DNA from: VFJL01 sp043721435
GTDB taxonomy: Bacteria; Pseudomonadota; Gammaproteobacteria; Burkholderiales; Nitrosomonadaceae
Length of the DNA stretch: 53,558 nucleotides
Reading direction: 5' to 3'
Assembly (NCBI GenBank): GCA_043721435.1
Contig: JAYSQR010000076.1
Span: 1-53,558, forward strand
The position numbers were made by a program, and so were the translations under genes. Below are positions 33,972 through 41,398 of this stretch, in pieces. Below the pieces are notes generated by a model that had not been told where the DNA came from, ran no database searches, and was given only the letters and a program-made list of their open reading frames with translations. Position 1 is the first letter of the stretch. The number at the start of each line of letters is the position of its first letter.

Positions 33972-34468
33972 TTAGGCGATCAAGGAGGCGATGTGCCAAC
34001 CCTAGATGATGTGTATCGAAAGTTCGGGGAGGTCTCAGAAGCGGCTCAACTTCTTGAGACTGAACTTGGCAATATTCTCATCAAGATTGGTGCCGCCGAA
34101 GCGAATCTCTTAAACGAACCGAATCCAGAGCGAGCATCTGAACTTTTCAAAAATATAAATCGTCTGACTCTCGGGCAGCTGCTTAAGAACGTAAACAGTT
34201 CGACTGAATCGATTGTTCATCTCGAAGCGCTTTTGTCCCGTGCCCTCGCAGAGCGCAATCGCCTTTCGCACTCGTTCTATCGGCGGCACAACTTCCGCAG
34301 AAACTCGGATGAAGGAAGAGAGCTTATGCTGAATGATCTCGAATCAATCCATGACACACTGCTTGAAGCATTCAAAGCGGTCATGTTGTTGTCCGGCATT
34401 GATCTTGATGCGCTTGCTATAAGTCAATTGCCAGCACGTCACGTGCCGATATAAAGAGATCGCCTAAC
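33972..34468 (+). mobile_element. Integron-type gene cassette 2 (candidate, 3' part of attC missing)
   Basis: It starts in GTTAGGC (33971-33977) and carries one gene behind AAGGAGG. Eight nt after the stop is GCCTAAC (34462-34468). Complementarity of start and end extends to 11 bp (GTTAGGCGATC / GATCGCCTAAC). No matching GTTRRRY partner follows, so its attC appears cut short before the next ORF. Confidence 0.65.
33993..34454 (+). CDS. HEPN-like helical protein, cassette-borne
   Basis: 153 residues from GTG with AAGGAGG just upstream; the nearby ATG is out of frame. Mostly alpha-helical and soluble. ERNRLSHSFYRRH contains R88-x4-H93, the Rx4-6H signature of HEPN ribonucleases. A helical region precedes it and another follows (DLESIHDTLLEAFKAV). 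HEPN proteins act in toxin-antitoxin and defence systems, and integron cassettes often carry such genes, but no MNT antitoxin is next door. The HEPN call rests on one short motif and the helical layout. Confidence 0.6.
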   Translation: MPTLDDVYRKFGEVSEAAQLLETELGNILIKIGAAEANLLNEPNPERASELFKNINRLTLGQLLKNVNSSTESIVHLEALLSRALAERNRLSHSFYRRHNFRRNSDEGRELMLNDLESIHDTLLEAFKAVMLLSGIDLDALAISQLPARHVPI

Positions 34469-34487
34469 AACGGGTTCTGGATTTGAG

Positions 34488-34838
34488 ATGGACTCCTTTT
34501 ACACCGATGATGATGAGGTTCGGTATTTCAAGCTGCGCGACAAGCACGGCCCCGATACGATTTTCGTCTCGAAAGTTTCCGAGTTTCGAAACTCGATCAC
34601 GGGCGCAGTCACGTCGAAGCGGTATATCCGAAAGGTATTTGACAAGGAAACTGCGGGCGAGATCGTCAAGGTTAAAGGAGAGCTAATTCTGCGATGCTCT
34701 CCGACAGGGCGGGATCAGATAAAGGTCATTGTTCACGACAATGACAACGGCAAGATAGGGTTCGTCCTGCAGAAGTTCAGGGGCGACACTGGCAACCCAG
34801 GGACAAGGGACAATAGGGGACAGACCACGGTTTTCTGA
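34488..34838 (+). CDS. Unknown small protein, C-terminus probably replaced by an inserted element
   Basis: 116 residues in the open frame. About residues 1-98 (MDSFYTDDDEVRYF to VLQKFR) read as a plausible small alpha/beta domain rich in charged residues. The last residues, including GQTTVF, are translated from the left end of the transposase unit that begins at 34816, so the native C-terminus is probably lost. It starts 19 bp after the core site of cassette 2. No family recognised. Confidence 0.5.
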   Translation: MDSFYTDDDEVRYFKLRDKHGPDTIFVSKVSEFRNSITGAVTSKRYIRKVFDKETAGEIVKVKGELILRCSPTGRDQIKVIVHDNDNGKIGFVLQKFRGDTGNPGTRDNRGQTTVF

Positions 34839-35617
34839 TAATCTTGCGCTGTGATTATCTGATCGGAGGTAAACCATGCCGCGCCGCCCCCGCCTCTCTC
34901 TGCCCAACGTCCCGCTTCATATCATTCAACGCGGCAATAATCGTCAGGCCTGTTTTTTTACGGATGAAGATTACCGCTGTTATCTGTATTGGTTAGCCGA
35001 ATACGCCAATAAATCTGGCTGTCGCGTTCATGCATATGTGCTGATGACTAATCATGTTCATCTGCTGATTTCCATAAATCGTGCGGATGCGGCAGGGGCA
35101 TTGATGAAGGCTCTGGGGCAGCGTTATGTGCAGTATGTCAATCGTGTTTATCAGCGTAGTGGGACGCTCTGGGAAGGACGTTTTCGTTCGTGCCTCATTC
35201 AGGAGGAAACGTATTTGCTGGCGTGTCAACGCTATATTGAGTTGAATCCGGTACGGGCTGGGATGGTGGCGCATCCGGCGGAATACCGTTGGTCCAGTTA
35301 TCGAGTGAATGCGCAGGGTGAGGTGGATACGCTGGTGCAAGCCCATGCACTTTACAATGCCTTGGGTTCGGACGCGGCCAGCAGACAGGTGGCCTATCGT
35401 GAGTTGTTTCGAGCTGCGTTAGAGCCGGGGTTGGTGGATGAGATACGACGGTCAACCAATGGAAATTTTGCGCTGGGCGACAATCGTTTTGCCGATCAGG
35501 TGGCAGCGACTATCGGCAGGCGTGCCGCACCTGGTCAGTCTGGACGACCGCGCAAAGTGCTGATAGTTGAATCAGACAAGTTGTTTTAGGACTGCTGCAA
35601 AACCGTGGTCTGTCCCC
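34816..35617 (+). mobile_element. REP-associated tyrosine transposase unit with 19-bp inverted ends
   Basis: GGGGACAGACCACGGTTTT (34816-34834) and its perfect complement (35599-35617) bracket one transposase gene. Both outer flanks continue with partial matches. GGGACAAGGGACAA just left of the left end looks like a further degenerate copy. The unit interrupts or abuts the preceding ORF. Confidence 0.8.
34876..35589 (+). CDS. REP-associated tyrosine transposase (IS200/IS605-like, TnpA_REP)
   Basis: 237 residues. It starts MPRRPRLSLPNVPLHIIQRGNNRQACFF, the family N-terminus. The HUH motif is in YVLMTNHVHLLI, followed by GTLWEGRFRS and CQRYIELNPVRAGMV, then RWSSY. RAYTs are single-strand-acting HUH/Y1 nucleases related to IS200 transposases, usually genomic residents that recognise palindromic REP sequences. 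A TGATCGGAGG ribosome site precedes it. Full length, so possibly active. Confidence 0.93.
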   Translation: MPRRPRLSLPNVPLHIIQRGNNRQACFFTDEDYRCYLYWLAEYANKSGCRVHAYVLMTNHVHLLISINRADAAGALMKALGQRYVQYVNRVYQRSGTLWEGRFRSCLIQEETYLLACQRYIELNPVRAGMVAHPAEYRWSSYRVNAQGEVDTLVQAHALYNALGSDAASRQVAYRELFRAALEPGLVDEIRRSTNGNFALGDNRFADQVAATIGRRAAPGQSGRPRKVLIVESDKLF

Positions 35618-35675
35618 TGTTTTGACGATGTCTGCGGCATGCTTACCCTGGCAATGTGCTTGCCCGGCAAGCGGT

Positions 35676-36593
35676 TCAAGCCGCCGATGCATCTTTTCCT
35701 GCCAGCAAAAAATCCTTCACGATCGCAATCTGATCATCGCTTACCAGCATGGGTGAATGGCCGACGCCGGGCAGTTCGATTATCTGCGCCCTAGCGCCAC
35801 GCACTTGCATTTCCGCCGCCGTTTCGGCAGACAGCAAATCGGATTGTATGCCGCGCAACACCAGCGTGGGGACATGCAACTCATCCCATTGCGCCCATAA
35901 ATCAATATCTTGGGACAGATGTTTTTTAAAGCTTTCAGCAATTCTTGGGTCATAACGGAAGCCGAAGGCTCCATCGCTGAATTCGCGGACACTGTGTAGC
36001 GCGAGATGATGCCACTGGGCTTCGGTCAGTGGACCGAATGAGACCGAGATTTTTTTCATGTAGGCCTCAAACTCGTCGAAGCTGGCGAAGCGCGGATCCT
36101 TGCCGAGATATTGTGCAATTCGTGCCAGGGCCGCGACCGGGATCAACGGGCCAATGTCGCTCATGACCAGTCTGCGGATGGGTATCGGCAGAGGCAGGGG
36201 CAGTTCCAGCCGGATTGCCAGCATCATGCCAATCAATCCGCCCAGCGAGATGCCGACCCAGTCCAGTTGAATGCGGTCATTGTCCAAAGCGCCGATGTGC
36301 TCAAGCAACGCGACCGCATCTGACAGGTACAGCAGGTAATTGTCATAATCCGCCGCGTTGGCCAGCCAATCGCTTTGTCCACGTCCTACCACGTCCACAC
36401 AAATCACACGGCAATCGGCTGCCAGTGCCTGTGCCAGGAAATCGAAATCGCGGCAATTGCGCGTCAGCCCATGAACACAAACAACAATATGCGGATTATC
36501 CGGCTCCCCCCATTCGGTATAAGCGATATGGCGGGCATAGTTGCTGCCACTACGATCAGTGCCGGGGGGGATAGGAAACCGCTTAATGAGCAT
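35676..36593 (-). CDS. Alpha/beta-fold hydrolase
   Basis: 305 residues. VVCVHGLTRNCRDFD (oxyanion HG), VVGRGQSDW, nucleophile GISLGGLIG (GxSxG), a late VLRGIQSDLLSAE (Asp) and GVGHSPML (His) give a complete triad. No signal peptide. It resembles 3-oxoadipate-lactonase or lipase-like hydrolases; substrate cannot be told. It lies just right of the mobile element and its end is intact. Confidence 0.88.
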   Translation of the reverse strand: MLIKRFPIPPGTDRSGSNYARHIAYTEWGEPDNPHIVVCVHGLTRNCRDFDFLAQALAADCRVICVDVVGRGQSDWLANAADYDNYLLYLSDAVALLEHIGALDNDRIQLDWVGISLGGLIGMMLAIRLELPLPLPIPIRRLVMSDIGPLIPVAALARIAQYLGKDPRFASFDEFEAYMKKISVSFGPLTEAQWHHLALHSVREFSDGAFGFRYDPRIAESFKKHLSQDIDLWAQWDELHVPTLVLRGIQSDLLSAETAAEMQVRGARAQIIELPGVGHSPMLVSDDQIAIVKDFLLAGKDASAA

Positions 36594-36669
36594 CGTTATT
36601 ATTTTGTATCGGAGAATAAAACAGGTGCCGCAGTTTAACCCAGCTTTGATTTGTCAGGGTATCCCGCAT

Positions 36670-36876
36670 TCAGTCCTTATAAGCTTCCGCTTCAATCGTG
36701 AGCCTGAGATCATCACCCATGTCTGGCAATGCATATGACACGTAAAAGCCAGCAATCACTGCCAGTCCGGACAGACGCAGGCGATTGAGCAGTTCCGCAG
36801 CAATCAATGCAGCGATAAAAGGTGCGATGCCACCTTGCACCGCAGGGTGGTTTAACCACTCGTTCAGAGATTCCAT
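36670..36876 (-). CDS. Short hydrophobic protein, possibly a remnant of a longer membrane protein
   Basis: 68 residues. MESLNEWLNHPAVQGGIAPFIAALIAAELLNRLRLSGLAVIAGF resembles, from memory, the N-terminus of a larger multi-helix protein of betaproteobacteria. After GF it changes to a charged tail ending EAYKD. A deletion or frameshift could explain this. Function unknown. Confidence 0.45.
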   Translation of the reverse strand: MESLNEWLNHPAVQGGIAPFIAALIAAELLNRLRLSGLAVIAGFYVSYALPDMGDDLRLTIEAEAYKD

Positions 36877-37131
36877 TCTATGGCAATTATGCGGGTTTTA
36901 GTCGCTGCTGAAAATTGTCACAAGCATGAATACGCTTTGTTACTCGAGCCGGAATCTGGCATAACAGGCATTACGCAATGCCCCGATTGATTCAGCCAGC
37001 CAAAATCGATAATCTGATATGCGCATTAATGAGCTCTGTGCAGTCATCTCAGGTGCGCTATACTGGTCGTGGTAGCTGGTAGGATGACTCTCTAGCCAGC
37101 GGTGTAATCGTCAAATATTCAAGGAGAAAAA

Positions 37132-37455
37132 ATGAGTACCGAAATGACAGAAACCCCCGATGTAGCCAAAGATAAACTTGTAGCAGATTTAAAGGTCGTA
37201 GTGGCGGATGCGGAAGAGCTGCTCAAGGTCACCGCCGGACAAGCCGGTGAAAAGGTTGCAGCAGCCCGCGAAAAGATTAGCGAAAGCCTGCAGGAAGCCA
37301 AACAGCAGCTATGCAAAGTGGAAGATATGGTAGTCGACAGGACCCATCAGGCGGCAAAAGTCACTTGCGATTATGTCCAGGCACACCCTTGGCATGCGGT
37401 GGGTGTCGCGGCTGGTGTTGGCCTTATCCTTGGATTGCTGATCGGACGGCGTTAA
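37132..37455 (+). CDS. DUF883 family protein (ElaB/YqjD-like)
   Basis: 107 residues: an amphipathic, charged N-terminal helix region (DLKVVVADAEELLKVTAGQAGEKVAAARE) and a C-terminal membrane anchor GVAAGVGLILGLLIGRR. YqjD and ElaB tether ribosomes to the inner membrane in stationary phase in E. coli. AAGGAGAAAA precedes the ATG, and a TATACT -10-like box lies upstream near 37063. First gene of a four-gene cluster. Confidence 0.9.
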   Translation: MSTEMTETPDVAKDKLVADLKVVVADAEELLKVTAGQAGEKVAAAREKISESLQEAKQQLCKVEDMVVDRTHQAAKVTCDYVQAHPWHAVGVAAGVGLILGLLIGRR

Positions 37456-37465
37456 ACCCCCCATC

Positions 37466-37849
37466 ATGGCCGAAAAAGATTCCGGGGGCGAAAGCGGGCT
37501 GCTTGATTCCTTCAGAAAACTGGCATTAACGCTGACTGGGGTTCTGCAAACCCGGCTGGGAATTTTTGCTACTGAACTTGAGGAAGCAAAGCTCCAGTTA
37601 AGCCAGTTGTTGCTGCTAGGTCTGGTTGCACTGTTCTGCCTTGGCTTGGGAATCGTTTTGCTGGCGGTTTTTTTCGTGGTGCTGTTCTGGGACAGCTACC
37701 GTCTTGCTGTATTGGGTGTTATGGCAGGTTTTTTTCTTGGTATGGGGATATTTGCGGTGCTGGCGTTGCGCGCCAAAACAGCAGAAAACACGAAAATGTT
37801 TTCTGCCACCCTGGCAGAACTGGCAAAAGACCGTGAACAACTTAAGTAA
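37466..37849 (+). CDS. Phage holin family / YqjE-like membrane protein
   Basis: 127 residues. A soluble N-terminal helix (SFRKLALTLTGVLQTRLGIFATELEEAK) is followed by two membrane helices (LLLLGLVALFCLGLGIVLLAVFFVVLFW and LAVLGVMAGFFLGMGIFAVLAL). This is the YqjE/Actinobacterial holin-like family that accompanies DUF883 genes. It starts 10 bp after the DUF883 gene. Confidence 0.85.
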   Translation: MAEKDSGGESGLLDSFRKLALTLTGVLQTRLGIFATELEEAKLQLSQLLLLGLVALFCLGLGIVLLAVFFVVLFWDSYRLAVLGVMAGFFLGMGIFAVLALRAKTAENTKMFSATLAELAKDREQLK

Positions 37850-37852
37850 CCC

Positions 37853-38236
37853 ATGAGCGCCAGCCTGGACGATATCCGCTGGCGGCGAACACAATTGGTG
37901 GCACATGCCGCTGTGCAGCGCGGAGAAGTTGCCGCAGTCTTGCAACGTCTGGCTGAGCCGTTACGCATGGTCAATACGGCCGTAGCATGTTTGCACTATC
38001 TCAAAGCGCACCCGCTCGTCCCGGTTGCCGCATTGGTGGGCATGAGCATGGCGTTTATGTTATCGCGTAACCACAGTATCTTCCGCCTGCTTCAACACGT
38101 CTTGTTCCGCGCTTTTGCCTTATGGCGGGCATATCGCTCATTGGGTGTCTGGATTGCTCGCGGCCAGACCGCTTGGTCGCGTATCGGTATGACATGGCGA
38201 AATAGCAGAAGCAACAATTCGTCCAGTGCCCGCTAA
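37853..38236 (+). CDS. YqjK-like small membrane-associated protein
   Basis: 127 residues. The start RRTQLVAHAAVQRGEVAAVLQRLAEPLRMVN resembles YqjK; a hydrophobic stretch (LVPVAALVGMSMAFML) follows, then a basic helical tail. It begins 3 bp after yqjE, so it is translationally linked. Function unknown; envelope location inferred. Confidence 0.75.
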   Translation: MSASLDDIRWRRTQLVAHAAVQRGEVAAVLQRLAEPLRMVNTAVACLHYLKAHPLVPVAALVGMSMAFMLSRNHSIFRLLQHVLFRAFALWRAYRSLGVWIARGQTAWSRIGMTWRNSRSNNSSSAR

Positions 38237-38257
38237 CCTATAGCTGAACCCAAAAGA

Positions 38258-38530
38258 ATGTGGAAAACACTGGAACGGGAGAAAGAACACATTCTTAGCG
38301 AGATGCTACAGGTAAAGGGGTTGATACCGCTTCTGATGAAACCGCGAAACAAGCAGAAGTGGACAGTAGAGGACCGCGCCGAACTCAAACAGCAGATACA
38401 GCGGATCTTCCACTTGGGTCCCTATCTCGCCGTGATCACGCTTCCTGGTTCCTTTCTGCTGTTACCTGCACTTGCCTGGTGGCTTGACCGTCGCAGAAAC
38501 CGCACAAAACCACCCGTTAATGCGGAGTAG
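38258..38530 (+). CDS. Unknown 90-residue protein ending the DUF883 cluster
   Basis: A charged helical N-terminal half (EREKEHILSEMLQVKGLIPLLMKPRNKQKWT) leads to FHLGPYLAVITLPGSFLLLPALAWWLDRR. The second part has a faint likeness to LETM1-type domains. Likely one membrane helix with a basic tail. It follows yqjK after 21 bp in the same direction. It is not part of the E. coli yqjD-yqjE-yqjK set. Confidence 0.65.
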   Translation: MWKTLEREKEHILSEMLQVKGLIPLLMKPRNKQKWTVEDRAELKQQIQRIFHLGPYLAVITLPGSFLLLPALAWWLDRRRNRTKPPVNAE

Positions 38531-38586
38531 GGTTTTACCTAGAAATACTGTCACAGAACGGTGCCAAACATTTTTGAAATGTCCTA

Positions 38587-39264
38587 TCACGGCGCCCGGT
38601 AGTGCGTCGGATCAGGTATCTCCGCTGTCGTAAACCCCGCTTGGCGTAATCGGCAGGAATCACACGTTCCGCAAGCCAGCCCCGCTGTGTCTGCCTGGTA
38701 GCAGGATACCGTTTGACTGTAATCCACCCCCAGCAAAATCCCCTGCCGAATGATTTCCGCCTTGGATAAGCTGATGAGCGGCGCATGGATGCTCAACTTA
38801 TTGCCTTCAATCGCGGCCTTCGTGGCCAGATTCGCCATTTGTTCAAAAGCTGCGATGTATTCGGGTCGGCAATCCGGATAACCGGAATAATCTACCGCAT
38901 TGACACCGATAAAAATGTCATGGCTTCCAAGCACCTCGGCCCACGCCAATGCCAGTGATAACATGATGGTGTTGCGGGCGGGAACATAAGTAACTGGGAT
39001 ACCCGCTTTGATTCCTTCCGTAGGGACGGCAATGGATACGTCGGTGAGGGCCGATCCACCGAACACCGCCAAGTCGACTTTGACGATCCGGTGCTCGCTT
39101 GCCCCGATCGATCGCGCCACCCTTTCTGCTGCTACCAGTTCCGCGCCGTGTCGTTGAGTGTAATCGATACTCAGGGCGTAACACGCGTACCCCCGGTCGC
39201 GCGCGATGGCGAGTGTGGTGGCTGAGTCCAGCCCCCCCGACAGCAGCACCACGGCCTTAGTCAT
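38587..39264 (-). CDS. queC: 7-cyano-7-deazaguanine synthase
   Basis: 225 residues. PP-loop AVVLLSGGLDSATTLAIA at the start, FIGVNAVDYSGYPDCRPEYI, and a C-terminal zinc site with four Cys in CYQADTAGLACGTCDSCRLR. It turns carboxy-deazaguanine into preQ0 with ATP and ammonia. It is the last gene of the long leftward group that runs from yebC and follows queE by 42 bp. Confidence 0.96.
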   Translation of the reverse strand: MTKAVVLLSGGLDSATTLAIARDRGYACYALSIDYTQRHGAELVAAERVARSIGASEHRIVKVDLAVFGGSALTDVSIAVPTEGIKAGIPVTYVPARNTIMLSLALAWAEVLGSHDIFIGVNAVDYSGYPDCRPEYIAAFEQMANLATKAAIEGNKLSIHAPLISLSKAEIIRQGILLGVDYSQTVSCYQADTAGLACGTCDSCRLRQAGFTTAEIPDPTHYRAP

Positions 39265-39306
39265 AAGACCAAAAAAATGAATTCGTACTGCACCCTTGCC
39301 GATTGT

Positions 39307-39939
39307 TCATCGCCCCGGTCCTTCACCCCACAACAACTTGTGTAGCTGGATCTGTAGCCGCACTGGCAAACGGTCGCGCAGCACCCAAGCAGCAAGCATT
39401 GCCGGATCAAGCTTGCCATAAACCGGCGAAAACAAAATCGGGCATATCAGATCCAGACGGCGCTCACGCATCACTGCGATCGCCCATTGGTAGTCCGCTT
39501 CATCGCACAGCACAAACTTCAGTTCATCCTGGGGTGCAAGATGGTCGAGGTTGGTCCAGCGATTCTTCTCCACCTCACCCGAACCGGGAGTTTTTATGTC
39601 CAGGACTCTGGATACCCGCACATCCACCCCGGATATATCCAGAGCCCCGCTGGTTTCGAGCGATACTGAATAGCCCGTGTCGCACAATGACCTGAGCAGT
39701 GTCAGACACTCTTTCTGCGCCAGGGGCTCGCCGCCAGTGACTGTGACATAGCGCGGCATATACCCGGAAATTTCATCCAGAATGGCAGGGATAGTCATGC
39801 TTTCGCCACCGTAAAAAGCGTATTCGGTGTCGCAATAACCGCAACGTAAAGGGCAGCCGGTCAGACGTACAAATACGGTAGGCAAGCCGATACGACTGGT
39901 CTCCCCCTGCAGGGAAAAAAATATTTCACTGACGCGCAA
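39307..39939 (-). CDS. queE: 7-carboxy-7-deazaguanine synthase (radical SAM)
   Basis: 210 residues from TTG at 39939, chosen because TGAGGT lies 7 nt upstream and the product then begins (M)RVSEIFFSLQGE, as in the family. Longer in-frame starts (ATG at 39999, or 40080 inside cpoB) are possible. Radical SAM cluster motif CPLRCGYCDTEYAF (Cx3Cx2C with one extra Gly), and TVTGGEPLAQ. It rearranges carboxy-tetrahydropterin to CDG, upstream of QueC. Confidence 0.93.
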   Translation of the reverse strand: MRVSEIFFSLQGETSRIGLPTVFVRLTGCPLRCGYCDTEYAFYGGESMTIPAILDEISGYMPRYVTVTGGEPLAQKECLTLLRSLCDTGYSVSLETSGALDISGVDVRVSRVLDIKTPGSGEVEKNRWTNLDHLAPQDELKFVLCDEADYQWAIAVMRERRLDLICPILFSPVYGKLDPAMLAAWVLRDRLPVRLQIQLHKLLWGEGPGR

Positions 39940-40036
39940 AGTTCTGACCTCAGGAATTCGTGTGATTTTGTGTCGCAATGAGGAGGGGGGGTGAACCATA
40001 TCGCAGGTGGAGCCACCGCCAGCAACCGGTGCGCCC

Positions 40037-40858
40037 CTACTTTCTATTGGCCAGCCGTTGCCTGGCTTTGTCTGCAGCATCGCTGGCGGGGTATCTGGCG
40101 ATCAGGTTTTCCAGGGTTCTCCTGGAAGTGACGACTTTATCCATCTCACGCTGACTGCTGGCGATGTTGAGTAGCGCATCGGGAGCCTTGGCGCTATCGG
40201 GAAAAGCTTTGATCAGATTTCGCTGGGTTTCGATGGCATTGTCAAAATCACGCAGCGCATAATAAGCATTACCGATCCAATAAAGCGCGCTGGGCGCAAA
40301 TCTGGAGGCAGGATGGCTTGTGAGAAAATTCTGGAATCTGGTGATGGCACCCTGATAATTGCCGGCCTTGAATAGGTCATAAGCCGCCTCGTAGGCGCCG
40401 TTCTCTGCAGCTTCTGTCGTCGCAGCACTGGCGGCAGGCGCATCCACTGCGGCAACCAGGGGCGGTGCATCCGATTCCGCTCCAGCAACGTCTGACGGAA
40501 CGGGGGAGGCGGACATTGCGGGCGGGTCGGGCTGTTCGATCCGCCTCAGTCGGCTGTCCAGATCAATGTAAAAATCCCGTTGCCGCTTCTGCGTCAGCTC
40601 ATTTTCGTTGGCCAGCACTTCGATCTGACCGCGCAGCTTGTTGATATCCTGTCTGAGCGCTTCGATCTGGGTATGAAAATTAAGTAGTGCCTGATTATCA
40701 AGCACTTCTTCCAGTCTTGTGATGCGCGTGAACAGATCGCCGATCAGCGCCTGCTGATCGACGATCTGCTTGCGCGCTTCCTTGTCGCCGAACAATCCGG
40801 CATAGCCCGGATTGCTAACTACTATCAATAACGACAATAACAGAGCGCGCACGCGCAT
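40037..40858 (-). CDS. cpoB: Cell division coordinator CpoB (YbgF)
   Basis: 273 residues: signal peptide (MRVRALLLSLLIVVSNPGYA), a coiled-coil region (about 30-105), an Ala/Pro-rich linker and three TPR units (AYDLFKAGNYQGAITRF, SALYWIGNAYYALRDFDNAI, DALLNIASSQREM). It works in the periplasm with Tol-Pal and PBP1B to couple outer-membrane constriction to septal wall synthesis. It starts 2 bp after pal. Confidence 0.94.
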   Translation of the reverse strand: MRVRALLLSLLIVVSNPGYAGLFGDKEARKQIVDQQALIGDLFTRITRLEEVLDNQALLNFHTQIEALRQDINKLRGQIEVLANENELTQKRQRDFYIDLDSRLRRIEQPDPPAMSASPVPSDVAGAESDAPPLVAAVDAPAASAATTEAAENGAYEAAYDLFKAGNYQGAITRFQNFLTSHPASRFAPSALYWIGNAYYALRDFDNAIETQRNLIKAFPDSAKAPDALLNIASSQREMDKVVTSRRTLENLIARYPASDAADKARQRLANRK

Positions 40859-40860
40859 GG

Positions 40861-41355
40861 TTACTCGCCCTGGTAGCGAATATCCGTACGGCGGTTCTCG
40901 GCCCAGGAGGCTTCGTCATGCCCGGTGGCGCGGGGTTTTTCCTCACCCAGGCTGACAGCCTCGATTTGGCTATCCTTGGCGCCCGACAGGGTCATTGCGT
41001 TCCTCACGCTGTCGGCACGTTTCTGGCCCAATGCAAGATTGTACTCGCGGCTGCCGCGCTCATCGGCGTTGCCTTGCAGCAGCACTCTGGCACCAGCGTT
41101 GTCGCGCAGATACTGCGCGTGGGCTTGCACCAGAGGCCTGTATTCATTCTTCACTACGAAACTGTCGTAATCGTAATAAACGCTACGCTTGGACAGAATA
41201 TTATTTGGGTCCCGCAGGATGGGGTTGAGGTTGGGATCGGCCACTGCCGCAGCCGCTGCCTGGGCGGCAGATTTATCTTCCGCGGTGGGTTGGGTGGTCT
41301 GGCTGGCGCATGCTGACAACAAGCCGATGAGTAATACGCTGATTACTTTTTTCAT
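40861..41355 (-). CDS. pal: Peptidoglycan-associated lipoprotein Pal
   Basis: 164 residues. Lipobox LLSAC (Cys16) after MKKVISVLLIG, then an Ala-rich linker and the OmpA-like domain (YYDYDSFVVKNEY, LQGNADERGSREYNLALGQKRA) that binds diaminopimelate in the wall. It is anchored in the outer membrane and bound by TolB. AAAAGGAG precedes the ATG. Lgt, which would modify it, is encoded at 12.1 kb. Confidence 0.97.
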   Translation of the reverse strand: MKKVISVLLIGLLSACASQTTQPTAEDKSAAQAAAAAVADPNLNPILRDPNNILSKRSVYYDYDSFVVKNEYRPLVQAHAQYLRDNAGARVLLQGNADERGSREYNLALGQKRADSVRNAMTLSGAKDSQIEAVSLGEEKPRATGHDEASWAENRRTDIRYQGE

Positions 41356-41398
41356 GCTTACTCCTTTTAAATTTAAATTGAAATACTGTTACTGGAGG

